The notes: a model not told the origin generated them from the sequence alone. A DNA stretch of 64,000 bases from an uncultured Lachnospiraceae bacterium (GCA_910588865.1 CAJUSJ010000008.1:9123-73122), one strand, 5' to 3'. Shown: positions 1-7,744, counted from the stretch's first letter. Numbers and translations: made by a program.

Positions 1-677
1 TGATGAAACGCTTCAAAGATGCCTTCTCCTGCGAGGAGGCCAGGACCTATCTGGCCATCATCCTGGGGGCCGTGGCCCTGATCACACTCAATATCCGGGG
101 GGCCTTTGGAAGTCTTTTCGCCGCCTTCCACCATGCCGCTTTTCAGGTGGGATCCATCATCACTACCACGGGATTCTCCACAGTGGACTTTGACACCTGG
201 CCCCAGCTCTCCAAGACTATCCTGGTGGGCCTGATGTTCGTGGGGGCCTGTGCCGGCAGCACTGGCGGCGGAATGAAGGTGTCCCGTATGCTGATCTGGC
301 TCAAATCCGTGAAGAGCGAGCTTTCCGCACTGATCCATCCCAGAAGCGTAAAGGTGCTGAAGCTGGAGCACAAAGCCCTGGATTCTGGAGTCATGCGCTC
401 TGTAAACAATTATTTTATCGCTTATTTTTTCATTTTTGCCGGGTCCGTGTTTATTGTCAGCCTTGACAACTTTGATTTTACCACCACATTTACGGCAGTG
501 GCAGCTACTTTTAACAACATCGGCCCTGGTCTGGCAGGTGTGGGCCCTATGTGTAATTTTTCTCATCTGTCAGTACTATCCAAACTGGTACTCATGTTTG
601 ACATGCTGGCCGGAAGGCTGGAGATCTTCCCCATGCTGATCCTGTTCTCGCCATCCACATGGAGGAAGGGCTGGTAG
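1..677 (+). CDS. trkH: TrkH-family potassium uptake protein, C-terminal part (5' end outside window)
   Basis: This is the C-terminal part of the membrane subunit of a Trk/Ktr potassium uptake system. The visible 224 residues carry two pore-loop filter segments typical of the family: TTTGFST near residue 55 and FNNIGPGL near residue 173, plus the STGGGMK segment between them. Several hydrophobic segments flank the loops. Family members are usually about 450-490 residues, so roughly half the protein lies upstream; the frame is still open at base 1 and the first visible ATG is probably internal. No trkA/ktrA partner follows; it may lie upstream. The gene ends before a palindromic repeat and the bactofilin gene. 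Confidence 0.9.
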   Translation, partial: MKRFKDAFSCEEARTYLAIILGAVALITLNIRGAFGSLFAAFHHAAFQVGSIITTTGFSTVDFDTWPQLSKTILVGLMFVGACAGSTGGGMKVSRMLIWLKSVKSELSALIHPRSVKVLKLEHKALDSGVMRSVNNYFIAYFFIFAGSVFIVSLDNFDFTTTFTAVAATFNNIGPGLAGVGPMCNFSHLSVLSKLVLMFDMLAGRLEIFPMLILFSPSTWRKGW

Positions 678-680
678 TTC

Positions 681-712
681 GTTACTGTTCGCATGGGACA
701 TGTGAACGTAAC
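681..712. repeat. Intergenic palindrome, copy 1 of a dispersed family
   Basis: An imperfect inverted repeat lies 3 bases after the trkH stop. The left arm is gttactgttcgcatg and the right arm catgtgaacgtaac, about 14 paired bases per arm. Related sequence occurs at 42409-42542 and 45430-45460, also just outside genes. It might serve as a weak terminator for trkH, since a short T-rich stretch follows at about 719-727, or it may be a REP-like dispersed element. Confidence 0.55.
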
Positions 713-747
713 CGTATATGTCTATTTTTACAAAATTGTTAAAAGTG

Positions 748-776
748 TTGCTTTTTTGTTTTAAAAGTATTAAAAT
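748..776 (+). promoter_or_regulatory. Possible promoter for the bactofilin gene
   Basis: TTGCTT, a 17-base spacer and TAAAAT lie 50 bases upstream of the bactofilin start in an AT-rich stretch. Both boxes deviate from consensus, so the assignment is tentative. Confidence 0.35.
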
Positions 777-826
777 GGTTAAAAGGGCTGATCTACAGTC
801 CTAAAACAATACAGGGGTGAGGAATT

Positions 827-1288
827 ATGTTTAGCTCTAACAAAAAGAGAAACGACACAATCAATACAAGTATGATAAACACGATCATCGGAGATAACGC
901 GAAGATAGAAGGTGTGATCACTACCATGGATTCCACCAGGGTAGACGGCAACCTTGAGGGAAAGATTTTATCCGAAAGCTCTGTCATTGTAGGTGAGAGC
1001 GGAACAGTGAGAGGGGATATTCTGGCAGTGGAGATTCTGGTGGCCGGAACTGTGTACGGCAATCTCACCGCGAAAGAGAAGATTGAGCTCACCAACACCG
1101 GAAGGGTTTTAGGAGACATGGTCACAAAGACTCTTGTGATCGACGAAGGTGCCTCCTTTAAAGGAAACTGTACCATGGAAGTGATGGAAAAGGCAGCCGA
1201 GTCGGCCGCGTCCAAAGAGGCCGCCGCGACCCACACAAAAAATATTCCCGACAAGAAATCTGAAAAAGGGTCTGAAAAAGGAGCATAA
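827..1288 (+). CDS. Bactofilin (polymer-forming cytoskeletal protein)
   Basis: Bactofilins polymerise without nucleotide into filaments that position wall-modifying enzymes and other complexes on the inner face of the membrane. The 153-residue product has a short polar N-terminal tail, a central region of short glycine-turn beta repeats (about residues 20-125, such as STRVDGNLEGKI and GTVRGDILAVEI) that fits a right-handed beta-helix, and an Ala/Lys-rich charged tail. Length is normal for the family. A ribosome binding site (ggggtgagg) precedes the ATG. The next gene starts 8 bases downstream and encodes a membrane-anchored wall hydrolase, the usual functional pairing. The TrkH gene upstream is probably a separate transcript. 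Confidence 0.9.
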   Translation: MFSSNKKRNDTINTSMINTIIGDNAKIEGVITTMDSTRVDGNLEGKILSESSVIVGESGTVRGDILAVEILVAGTVYGNLTAKEKIELTNTGRVLGDMVTKTLVIDEGASFKGNCTMEVMEKAAESAASKEAAATHTKNIPDKKSEKGSEKGA

Positions 1289-1296
1289 TCTTATCG

Positions 1297-2322
1297 ATGA
1301 AGTGGAAGAGATTTAAGAGAGAACGCATTTCTCTGAATTACACGGTAATGCTGCTCCCTCATTCTCAGAAAAAACCCATACATTTCAAAACACCTGTGTG
1401 GACGTTCGGACTGATCTTCTTAGGCATCCTGGCTCTTTCCGGAACCTGCCTGTTCTTCGCGGGTTCCCGCCATCAGCTGAAGGAAGTCCAGTCGGAAAAA
1501 GAACAGCTGGAACGGGAGTGGATCTTGCTGGCCGTGGAAAAAGAGATGGCTGACGAGGAAAACGAGAGCCTGCGCCAGGCCAGGGAACAGCAGGAGCAGG
1601 AACTGAAACAGCTGGAGGAGCGGACCAGGGACACCATCCGGGAACTGGAAGAGCTGGTGGAGAGAGAAAACCAGATCCGTCAGGAGCTGGGGCTGGACCC
1701 CTCCGCCTCTGAGGACAGTTCCGAGGACGAAGAAGGCTCTGAGACTGACAGTGTTCGGACAGCGGATACCGAGATCCCTCTGGGAGCCGAATCTTCTATC
1801 AGCCATACGGAGAGAACCATGAGCTTTCTGGCCATTCAGAAAGAACTGAGCAATCTCCAAAACAGCCTTTCCCAGATGTCCGGCCAATATGACGGATATC
1901 TGAACACCATTGAAGAGAAAAAAGAGGCGGAAGCGGCAGAGATCGCCCGGCGGGAAGCTGTGCGCAGAACCGTGGTGACCAGCGCCCTCCAGTTTGTGGG
2001 CAACCCCTATGTATATGGAGGCAATGATCCCCACACAGGCGCGGACTGCTCTGGTTTTACCAGATATATATTGAGCCACTACGGGGGAGTCTATCTCAAC
2101 AGGACAGCGGCCTCCCAGTCTTCTCAAGGAAGAGCGGTTTCAGCGGATGAAGCCAGGCCGGGGGATCTGGTGTTCTACAGCAGCGGCGGTCATGTAAACC
2201 ATGTGGCCATCTACATCGGCGATGGAAGAGTGGTTCACGCTTCAAACGAGCGGACAGGCATCACCACCTCCGACATGTATTACCGAACCCCCTCAAAGAT
2301 CGTTAATGTTCTGGGAGATTGA
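1297..2322 (+). CDS. Membrane-anchored NlpC/P60 (C40) peptidoglycan endopeptidase with coiled coil
   Basis: This is a predicted peptidoglycan hydrolase at the outer face of the membrane. A basic N-terminus is followed by a transmembrane helix (about residues 36-55), a long Glu/Gln/Arg-rich coiled coil (about 60-130), an acidic linker, a second helical stretch, and a C-terminal NlpC/P60 domain (about 225-341). The catalytic Cys is in GADCSGF (near residue 251) and the His in the HVNHVAIYIGDG segment (near 300). It probably forms an operon with the bactofilin gene. The N-terminal half resembles the architecture of M23 metallopeptidases found beside bactofilins in other bacteria, but the catalytic domain here is C40; that comparison is from memory. 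Confidence 0.88.
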   Translation: MKWKRFKRERISLNYTVMLLPHSQKKPIHFKTPVWTFGLIFLGILALSGTCLFFAGSRHQLKEVQSEKEQLEREWILLAVEKEMADEENESLRQAREQQEQELKQLEERTRDTIRELEELVERENQIRQELGLDPSASEDSSEDEEGSETDSVRTADTEIPLGAESSISHTERTMSFLAIQKELSNLQNSLSQMSGQYDGYLNTIEEKKEAEAAEIARREAVRRTVVTSALQFVGNPYVYGGNDPHTGADCSGFTRYILSHYGGVYLNRTAASQSSQGRAVSADEARPGDLVFYSSGGHVNHVAIYIGDGRVVHASNERTGITTSDMYYRTPSKIVNVLGD

Positions 2323-2342
2323 TTTGTTCCGGAAATTTCTGG

Positions 2343-2371
2343 TTGACAACGCCCAAAAGAGATGGTAATAT
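2343..2371 (+). promoter_or_regulatory. Strong sigma-A-type promoter of the rplU operon
   Basis: TTGACA, a 17-base spacer and TAATAT lie right after the preceding stop codon. Transcription would begin near 2378, at the start of the L21 leader. Confidence 0.85.
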
Positions 2372-2375
2372 ATCA

Positions 2376-2447
2376 AAGTATGCCGCACAACGAGGTTGAT
2401 AAGTCCAAGGGACACCGAAGTTGGCGAGTAATGATAATAGGAGGTGC
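2376..2447 (+). promoter_or_regulatory. L21 leader (ribosomal protein autoregulatory element)
   Basis: The transcribed leader upstream of rplU contains atgccgcacaacgaggttg, then aagtccaagggac and gttggcgagta, which I recognise as the conserved core of the Firmicutes L21 leader RNA. It sits between a strong promoter and the rplU ribosome binding site. The known role is feedback control of the L21-L27 operon by a ribosomal protein binding the leader; that role is family knowledge, not seen here. Confidence 0.85.
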
Positions 2448-2451
2448 CATT

Positions 2452-2760
2452 ATGTACGCGATTATTGCCACAGGCGGTAAACAGTACAAGGTTGAGGAAG
2501 GCGATATCATTAAGGTTGAAAAGCTTGGTGTAGAAGCTGGCGAGACAGTTACTTTTGACCAGGTACTGGCAGTGAGCAACGGCGAGTTATCCATCGGCTG
2601 CCCGACCGTAGAGGGAGCAACCGTTACAGCCACCGTTGTCAAAGAAGGCAAGGGCAAAAAGGTGATTGTATACAAGTACAAGAGAAAAACCGGATACCAT
2701 AAGAAAAATGGTCACAGACAGCTCTTTACTCAGGTTAAGATCGATAAGATCAACGCATAG
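2452..2760 (+). CDS. rplU: 50S ribosomal protein L21
   Basis: L21 binds 23S rRNA in the large ribosomal subunit. The 102-residue product starts MYAIIATGGKQYKV, contains the YKYKRKTGYHKKNGHRQ signature near the C-terminus, and has normal length. A longer open frame runs upstream through the leader, but the ATG at 2452 is preceded by aggaggt and gives the conserved family start. It is the first gene of the rplU-prp-rpmA set and is followed after 2 bases by prp. Confidence 0.97.
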   Translation: MYAIIATGGKQYKVEEGDIIKVEKLGVEAGETVTFDQVLAVSNGELSIGCPTVEGATVTATVVKEGKGKKVIVYKYKRKTGYHKKNGHRQLFTQVKIDKINA

Positions 2761-2762
2761 TT

Positions 2763-3101
2763 ATGATCAATGTAACCGTATTGACAGATTCCGGACATCA
2801 GTATATCGGTATTGAGATGATGGGACATGCCGGTTTCGCGGGTTCGCCCGCAGAGGGACAGGAGCTTGTCTGTGCCGCGGTTTCCGCGCTCACTCTCAAC
2901 ATGGCCAATTCTGTGGAACATTTTACAGATGACCTTTTTAAAGCCGATGAAGATGATGAAGCCGGCGGGTTTTCCTTCCGCTTCACATCAACGATCAGTT
3001 CAGAGTCAAAACTTCTTATGAATTCTCTGGTGTTCGGCCTTATGAACATAGAGGAAGAATATGGAGAGCCATATATAAAAGTCTGTTTGAAGGAGGTGTA
3101 A
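2763..3101 (+). CDS. prp: Ribosomal-processing cysteine protease Prp
   Basis: Prp removes the short N-terminal extension of ribosomal protein L27 in Firmicutes. The 112-residue protein has the conserved His in GHAGFA (near residue 21) and the catalytic Cys in ELVCAAVSAL (near residue 37), at the usual distance from each other. It lies between rplU and rpmA, the standard arrangement, and the rpmA product carries the matching cleavage sequence. The start is 2 bases after the rplU stop, suggesting translational coupling. Older annotations call this family YsxB or DUF464. Confidence 0.93.
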   Translation: MINVTVLTDSGHQYIGIEMMGHAGFAGSPAEGQELVCAAVSALTLNMANSVEHFTDDLFKADEDDEAGGFSFRFTSTISSESKLLMNSLVFGLMNIEEEYGEPYIKVCLKEV

Positions 3102-3104
3102 GTG

Positions 3105-3395
3105 ATGTTTAAGATGAACCTTCAGTTATTTGCTCATAAAAAAGGAGTTGGTTCCACCAAGAACGGCAGAGATTCCGAGTCCAAGAGACTGGGTGCCAAG
3201 AGGGCTGACGGACAGTTTGTTCTGGCCGGCAACATTCTCTACAGACAGCGTGGTACTAAGATCCATCCAGGTGTCAATGTAGGACGCGGCGGCGATGATA
3301 CATTGTATGCCAGAGTTGATGGCATTGTGCGATTCGAGAGAAAGGGCAGAGACAAAAAGCAGGTTTCTGTATATCCCAGAACAATCAATGAGTAA
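3105..3395 (+). CDS. rpmA: 50S ribosomal protein L27 with cleavable N-terminal extension
   Basis: L27 reaches the peptidyl-transferase centre with its N-terminus. The product begins MFKMNLQLFAHKKGVGSTKN; the segment MNLQLFA followed by HKKG is the Prp cleavage site known in Firmicutes, expected to be cut after FA so that mature L27 starts HKKG. The protein is 96 residues. A GTG at 3102 in the same frame is possible, but the ATG at 3105 has better spacing from aggaggt and matches the family start. An intrinsic terminator follows at 3401, closing the L21-L27 unit. Confidence 0.96.
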   Translation: MFKMNLQLFAHKKGVGSTKNGRDSESKRLGAKRADGQFVLAGNILYRQRGTKIHPGVNVGRGGDDTLYARVDGIVRFERKGRDKKQVSVYPRTINE

Positions 3396-3400
3396 TTTGG

Positions 3401-3435
3401 ATGGCTTCATACTTGCGATGTATGAAGCCATTTTT
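3401..3435 (+). terminator. Intrinsic terminator after rpmA
   Basis: A perfect 12-base stem, atggcttcatac with gtatgaagccat, has a 7-base loop and runs into a short T tract. It sits 5 bases after the rpmA stop. Confidence 0.85.
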
Positions 3436-3547
3436 CAATATGACGCAAATGTTCAGTAACGTCACAGGAGCGCGAACCAGCGGGACAAGGCACGGCCTAC
3501 TGAACACTCGGGGTTTGATTTCATATTTCAGAAAGGTACGGTGAACC

Positions 3548-4834
3548 ATGTTTGCAGATCGCGCGAAGATATTTATTAAGTCCGGAAAAGGCGGTGACGG
3601 ACATGTCAGCTTCCGGAGGGAACTGTATGTCCCCAACGGCGGACCTGACGGCGGAGACGGCGGTAAAGGCGGAGATATCATATTTCAGGTAGATGATGGC
3701 CTGAACACCCTGATTGATTTCAGACAGACCCGGAAATATATTGCCACAGCCGGGCAGCCCGGCGGCAAGAAGCGATGCCACGGCGCTAATGGAAAGGACC
3801 TGGTTATTAAGGTTCCCGAGGGAACGGTTATCAAAGATTTTGAGACCAATAAGGTTATTGCTGATATGTCAGGAGAATGCCGGAGAGAGGTGGTCCTAAA
3901 AGGCGGCAAAGGAGGACTTGGCAACATGCACTATGTCACCTCCACCATGCAGGCCCCCAAGTATGCCCAGCCAGGTCAGGACAGCCAGGAACTTTGGGTC
4001 ACCCTGGAACTGAAAGTGATCGCTGACGCGGGGCTTGTAGGCTTTCCCAATGTGGGCAAATCCACACTTCTGTCCAGGGTCAGCAACGCCAGGCCCAAGA
4101 TCGCCAACTATCATTTTACCACCTTGGATCCCCATCTGGGAGTAGTGGACTTAGATACAGGGGCAGGATTTGTCATGGCGGATATTCCGGGGCTGATTGA
4201 GGGCGCTTCTCAAGGCATCGGCCTGGGTCATGATTTTCTGCGCCATATCGAGCGGACCAAGGTGCTGATCCATGTGGTAGACGCCGCCTCCACGGAGGGA
4301 CGGGATCCAGTGGAAGATATTCGTACTATCAATGAGGAATTAAAGGCCTACAATCCTGATCTTCAGCGCCGTCCCCAGGTGATCGCCGCCAACAAGATCG
4401 ACGCCATCTATGAAGGAGATGAGGATCCGGTGGAGAGGATCCGCCAGGTTTTTGAGCCCGAGGGGATCGCCGTGTATCCCATCTCGGCAGTAAGCGGCAA
4501 AGGGGTGAAGGAGCTTCTCTACGGTGTCTATGAGATCCTCAAGGGGTTGGACACCAAGCCCATAGTATTTGAAAAAGAATTTGACACCAACCAGCTGAGG
4601 GCAGGGGCTAACCTTCCTTATACCGTTGAGCGCAACCAGAACGGCGAATATGTTGTAGAGGGGCCCAGGATCGAAAAAATGCTTGGCTACACCAATCTGG
4701 AATCGGAAAAGGGATTTGTCTTTTTCCAAAATTTCCTGAGGGATTCCGGTATTCTGGAAGAACTGGAAAAGGCTGGTATCGAGGAAGGCGATACTGTCCG
4801 TATGTACGGTCTGGCCTTTGACTATTATAAATGA
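3548..4834 (+). CDS. obgE: GTPase ObgE/CgtA
   Basis: Obg is an essential GTPase in late 50S assembly and stress signalling. The 428-residue product has the glycine-rich Obg domain at the N-terminus (KSGKGGDGHVSF, GGDGGKGG), the G domain with P-loop GFPNVGKS near residue 166, DIPGLIEGASQG as switch II and NKID as G4, and a C-terminal OCT-type domain ending MYGLAFDYYK. The N-terminal and GTPase parts are full length. It follows the rpmA terminator by about 110 bases, so it probably has its own promoter, which I could not place with confidence. Confidence 0.97.
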   Translation: MFADRAKIFIKSGKGGDGHVSFRRELYVPNGGPDGGDGGKGGDIIFQVDDGLNTLIDFRQTRKYIATAGQPGGKKRCHGANGKDLVIKVPEGTVIKDFETNKVIADMSGECRREVVLKGGKGGLGNMHYVTSTMQAPKYAQPGQDSQELWVTLELKVIADAGLVGFPNVGKSTLLSRVSNARPKIANYHFTTLDPHLGVVDLDTGAGFVMADIPGLIEGASQGIGLGHDFLRHIERTKVLIHVVDAASTEGRDPVEDIRTINEELKAYNPDLQRRPQVIAANKIDAIYEGDEDPVERIRQVFEPEGIAVYPISAVSGKGVKELLYGVYEILKGLDTKPIVFEKEFDTNQLRAGANLPYTVERNQNGEYVVEGPRIEKMLGYTNLESEKGFVFFQNFLRDSGILEELEKAGIEEGDTVRMYGLAFDYYK

Positions 4835-4860
4835 TGCCGCGTTTGAAAAGCGGTAACACT

Positions 4861-4879
4861 AGGTGCCTTAGGGGCACCT
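4861..4879 (+). other. Short hairpin between obgE and yhbY
   Basis: The arms aggtgcc and ggcacct form a 7-base stem with a 5-base loop just upstream of the yhbY ribosome binding site. No T tract follows, so it is not a standard terminator; it may affect mRNA processing or yhbY translation. Confidence 0.4.
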
Positions 4880-4894
4880 GAAAGGGGTTTATTT

Positions 4895-5188
4895 ATGACT
4901 ACAAAACAGCGGTCCTATCTAAAAGGCCTTGCCATGACCATAGAGCCTATCTTACAGATCGGCAAATCCAGCCTCACTCCCGAGGTGACAGCCGCTGTGG
5001 CCGAGGCTCTGGAGGCCAGAGAGCTGATCAAGATCAGTGTGCTGAAAAACTGTGTGGATGATAACCAGGAGCTGGCGCGGATCCTGTCTGAGCGCACCCA
5101 TTCTGAGGTGGTACAGGTAATCGGAAAAAAGATCGTGCTCTACAAGCAGGCAAAGGACGATAAAAAACGAAAGATCACACTTCCTTAA
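4895..5188 (+). CDS. yhbY: YhbY/CRM-domain RNA-binding protein
   Basis: This 97-residue single CRM-domain protein associates with pre-50S particles in other bacteria. The start MTTKQRSYLKGLAMTIEPILQIGKSSLT fits the YhbY pattern (the LKGLA and QIGK elements), and VLKNC and GKKIVLYK are further family elements. It lies between obgE and nadD, a gene order common in Firmicutes, where it supports a ribosome-assembly role. A clear ribosome binding site (aaagggg) precedes the ATG. Confidence 0.9.
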   Translation: MTTKQRSYLKGLAMTIEPILQIGKSSLTPEVTAAVAEALEARELIKISVLKNCVDDNQELARILSERTHSEVVQVIGKKIVLYKQAKDDKKRKITLP

Positions 5189-5200
5189 AGGAGTTTTCCC

Positions 5201-5827
5201 ATGATGTCAAAAAAAGTTGGAATTATGGGGGGTACCTTTGACCCTGTCCACAACGGCCATCTGCTGCTGGGAAGACAGGCCTACACGGAATACCATCTGG
5301 ACTCTGTGTGGTTTATGCCTTCAGGGCAGCCGCCTCATAAAAGAGACCATAGTGTGACAGATGGAACTCACCGGCAGGCTATGGTAAAACTGGCCATAAA
5401 AGACGATCCCTCCTTTGAATTTTCCGATTTTGAGTTCCAGCGAAATGGGAATACTTATACAGCCCAAACCATGGCTCTGTTAAAGGAGGCATTTCCCCAG
5501 CACCACTTTTTCTATATTATTGGAGCGGACTCTCTGTATGAGATAGAAGGCTGGTATCATCCAGAACAGGTAATGGCCAGCGTGCCTTTTCTGGTAGCGG
5601 ACAGGGAGTATGAAAAAGATCACAGATCCCTGAAGGACCAGATCCTTCATTTGAACCAACTTTACAATGCCAGAATCTACTTGCTGCACTGTAAAGAGGT
5701 GGACATCGCTTCTGCCCGGATCAGACAGGCGGTAAGAGAAGGCGAATCCATCCAGGGCCTGGTCCCTCAGGCGGTGAGAGAGTACATTGCTGCCCATAAT
5801 CTCTATGGGGCAGACAAATCTGAGTAA
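5201..5827 (+). CDS. nadD: Nicotinate-nucleotide adenylyltransferase
   Basis: NadD converts nicotinate mononucleotide and ATP to deamido-NAD in NAD synthesis. The 208-residue product shows the nucleotidyltransferase signature GGTFDPVHNGHLLL with the HxGH motif near residue 20, PPHK in the substrate loop, IIGADSL in the middle and IASARIRQAVREG at the C-terminus, corresponding to the family's second ATP-binding motif. Length is normal. It starts 12 bases after yhbY. The ATG at 5204 is an alternative start one codon downstream. Confidence 0.95.
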   Translation: MMSKKVGIMGGTFDPVHNGHLLLGRQAYTEYHLDSVWFMPSGQPPHKRDHSVTDGTHRQAMVKLAIKDDPSFEFSDFEFQRNGNTYTAQTMALLKEAFPQHHFFYIIGADSLYEIEGWYHPEQVMASVPFLVADREYEKDHRSLKDQILHLNQLYNARIYLLHCKEVDIASARIRQAVREGESIQGLVPQAVREYIAAHNLYGADKSE

Positions 5828-5843
5828 CCGGGAGGCTGAAGCT

Positions 5844-6434
5844 ATGAACTCTCAGATTCTTAAGCTGAGAAAAAAACTGAAATCCAAACTGAGCGAATCG
5901 CGCTATGAACATTCACTGAGCGTATCCTTTACCTGTGTATGCCTTGCCATGCGGTATGGGTATCCCCTGGACAAAGCGGAGCTGGCCGGCCTGACCCACG
6001 ACTGCGCCAAATGCTACCGTGATTCTGAAATCCTGAAATTCTGTCAGAAACACAAGATCCCTGTCTCTGACGGGGAGATGAAAGCGCCTGCTGTACTCCA
6101 CGCCAAATATGGCGCGTGGCTTGCCCAAAAGCGCTATGGGATCGAAGATAAGGAGATCCTGGCAGCGATCGCCTGCCACACTACAGGAAAGCCGAACATG
6201 GGACTCCTGGACAAGATCCTATATATTGCCGACTATATTGAGGCCCGCAGAGACAAGGCGGGAAATCTGACAGCCATGAGAAAACTGGCTTTCGTGGATC
6301 TGGATGAAGCTCTCTATCAGATCATGAAGGGAACTCTGGATTATCTTGCCAAAAAAGGCAGCCGGGTGGATCCCATGACCGCGGAAGCTTTTTCCTACTA
6401 TGACAATGCCAGAAAAACCGCGAAACAGGCATAG
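5844..6434 (+). CDS. yqeK: YqeK-type HD-domain hydrolase (probable Ap4A hydrolase)
   Basis: YqeK proteins are HD-superfamily enzymes shown in other species to hydrolyse diadenosine tetraphosphate symmetrically. The 196-residue product has YEHSLSV (first metal His), THDCAK (the HD pair), HAKYGAW, CHTTG and ADYIEARR, the expected order of metal ligands. An in-frame ATG at 5787 would overlap nadD by 41 bases; the ATG at 5844 follows gggagg by 8 bases and gives the usual N-terminus. The gene order nadD-yqeK-rsfS is conserved in Firmicutes. Confidence 0.9.
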   Translation: MNSQILKLRKKLKSKLSESRYEHSLSVSFTCVCLAMRYGYPLDKAELAGLTHDCAKCYRDSEILKFCQKHKIPVSDGEMKAPAVLHAKYGAWLAQKRYGIEDKEILAAIACHTTGKPNMGLLDKILYIADYIEARRDKAGNLTAMRKLAFVDLDEALYQIMKGTLDYLAKKGSRVDPMTAEAFSYYDNARKTAKQA

Positions 6435-6456
6435 TGTAATCAATTGGCCGCATATA

Positions 6457-6480
6457 TGGGGCTAAGACATCTCAGCCCCA
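6457..6480 (+). other. Hairpin between yqeK and rsfS
   Basis: The arms tggggct and agcccca form a short stem in the 68-base gap, with no T tract. It might be a weak attenuator or processing signal ahead of rsfS. Confidence 0.35.
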
Positions 6481-6502
6481 CATCATACGAGGAGAATATT
6501 AT

Positions 6503-6856
6503 ATGTCACAATCTTTAGAAATGGTTAAATTGGCCAAAAAGGCCTTAGAAGACAAGAAGGCTCAGGATATCAAGATCATCGACATCCGGGATGTAACTGT
6601 GATCGCTGATTATTTCCTTATCGCGGACGGCTCCAATCCCAACCAGGTACAGGCCATGGTAGATAATGTGGAAGAGGTCCTGGGAAAAGCCGGGTATGAG
6701 TGCCGTCAGATCGAAGGGTATGGTGCCGGAGGATGGATTCTCATGGATTACGGCGACATCATCGTGCATGCCTTTTCCAGAGAAGACCGCCTGTTCTATG
6801 ATCTGGAGCGGATCTGGAGAGACGGAAAACTGCTGGATGAAGCTGAATTGGACTGA
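6503..6856 (+). CDS. rsfS: Ribosome silencing factor RsfS
   Basis: RsfS binds L14 and blocks subunit joining when nutrients are scarce. The 117-residue product has the family segments DIKIIDIRDVTVIADYF, IADGSN, QIEGYGAGGWILMDYGDIIVHAF and FYDLERIW, in normal order and length. A gaggag ribosome binding site lies 10 bases upstream of the ATG. It is the last gene of the cluster and is followed by a strong hairpin terminator. Confidence 0.95.
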   Translation: MSQSLEMVKLAKKALEDKKAQDIKIIDIRDVTVIADYFLIADGSNPNQVQAMVDNVEEVLGKAGYECRQIEGYGAGGWILMDYGDIIVHAFSREDRLFYDLERIWRDGKLLDEAELD

Positions 6857-6907
6857 CCAATGGCGAGAATGTATGCCGCTGACAACTAAACTGGCAATAA
6901 GACACAC

Positions 6908-6962
6908 CGGCCTGAGAAGATCTGCCTGAAAATCAGATCTTCTCAGGCTGGTATTATTTTTA
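6908..6962. terminator. Strong hairpin terminator between convergent rsfS and lexA
   Basis: A perfect 15-base stem (gcctgagaagatctg with cagatcttctcaggc) with a 9-base loop is followed by tggtattattttta on the + strand. It should end the rsfS transcript. It lies 3' of both rsfS and lexA, so it may also act on the lexA transcript. Confidence 0.8.
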
Positions 6963-7028
6963 TAAACCATCAGAAAATGTGTCCCCCGCAAATCTTGTTT
7001 ACATAAAATAATTATGTCAACTTATTTC

Positions 7029-7643
7029 TTACATAATACGCACCAATCCCACAACTACTCCCAGAATCTTCACCTCATCTACAATGATCGGTTCCAGCTC
7101 ATCGTTCTCCGGCTGAAGGCGGTAGTGTCCCCGCTCCTTGAAGAAACGCTTTACCGTGGCGGAATCACCTACCAGGGCCACTACAATCTCCCCGTTCCTG
7201 GCATACTCCTGCTGCTTTACAAGAATCTGATCCCCGCTGAGAATTCCCGCGTTGATCATGCTCTCGCCCTTAACCCTGAGCATAAAGGTCTGTTGATTGG
7301 GCAAAAGCTCCACGGGAATAGGGAAGTAGTTCTCAATATTCTCCTCAGCCAGAATCGGCTGTCCCGCGGCCACTGTGCCGATCATAGGCACATTGACCAG
7401 TTCCCGTCTGCTAAGATTAAAGCAGTCATCAATAATCTCAATGGTTCGAGGCTTTGTGGGATCTCTGCGAATGTAGCCGTTCCGCTCCAGGGCCTCCAGA
7501 TGAGAGTGGACCGACGAGGTGGACTTTAACCCCACAGCCTCACAGATCTCCCTGACAGAGGGTGGATAGCCCTTCCTCAAAATGCTTTCTTTTATATATT
7601 CCAGTATCTGCTGCTGCTTTGGTGTTATCTTTCCCTGTGCCAT
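7029..7643 (-). CDS. lexA: LexA, SOS response repressor
   Basis: LexA represses DNA damage genes and self-cleaves when RecA filaments form. The 204-residue product has an N-terminal winged helix-turn-helix (PSVREICEAVGLKSTSSVHS), the Ala-Gly cleavage site in GTVAAGQP, the catalytic Ser in KGESMI and the catalytic Lys in DSATVKRFF. The longest frame starts 8 codons upstream, but the ATG at 7643 has gggaggt ahead of it and gives the usual start MAQGKITPKQQ. It is divergent from the YneA-like gene, and the shared intergenic region has LexA-box-like palindromes, so autoregulation is likely. Confidence 0.96.
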   Translation of the reverse strand: MAQGKITPKQQQILEYIKESILRKGYPPSVREICEAVGLKSTSSVHSHLEALERNGYIRRDPTKPRTIEIIDDCFNLSRRELVNVPMIGTVAAGQPILAEENIENYFPIPVELLPNQQTFMLRVKGESMINAGILSGDQILVKQQEYARNGEIVVALVGDSATVKRFFKERGHYRLQPENDELEPIIVDEVKILGVVVGLVRIM

Positions 7644-7661
7644 ATATTGACCTCCCAAATA

Positions 7662-7673
7662 GAACATATATTC
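7662..7673. promoter_or_regulatory. LexA-box-like site 1, in the lexA 5' leader
   Basis: GAACATATATTC matches the Gram-positive SOS palindrome pattern GAAC-N4-GTTC with one mismatch. It lies downstream of the proposed lexA promoter, between the -10 box and the ribosome binding site. Confidence 0.6.
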
Positions 7674-7686
7674 TCAACTACAATAT

Positions 7687-7715
7687 ATAGTACCATAGGT
7701 CGGCAAAAAATGCAA
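7687..7715 (-). promoter_or_regulatory. Probable lexA promoter
   Basis: On the minus strand TTGCAT, a 17-base spacer and TACTAT lie about 45 bases upstream of the lexA start. A LexA-box-like site overlaps the -35 side. Confidence 0.6.
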
Positions 7716-7725
7716 ACCTTTGTTC
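7714..7725. promoter_or_regulatory. LexA-box-like site 2, at the lexA -35 region
   Basis: AAACCTTTGTTC, or GAACAAAGGTTT on the minus strand, matches the SOS palindrome with one half-site mismatch and touches the lexA -35 box. Confidence 0.5.
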
Positions 7726-7744
7726 GAAAAAAAGGCAAAAAGTA

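Noticed and set aside
7014..7529. 171-residue + strand frame opposite lexA
   Set aside because: Antisense shadow of lexA; no start signal and no similarity recognised.
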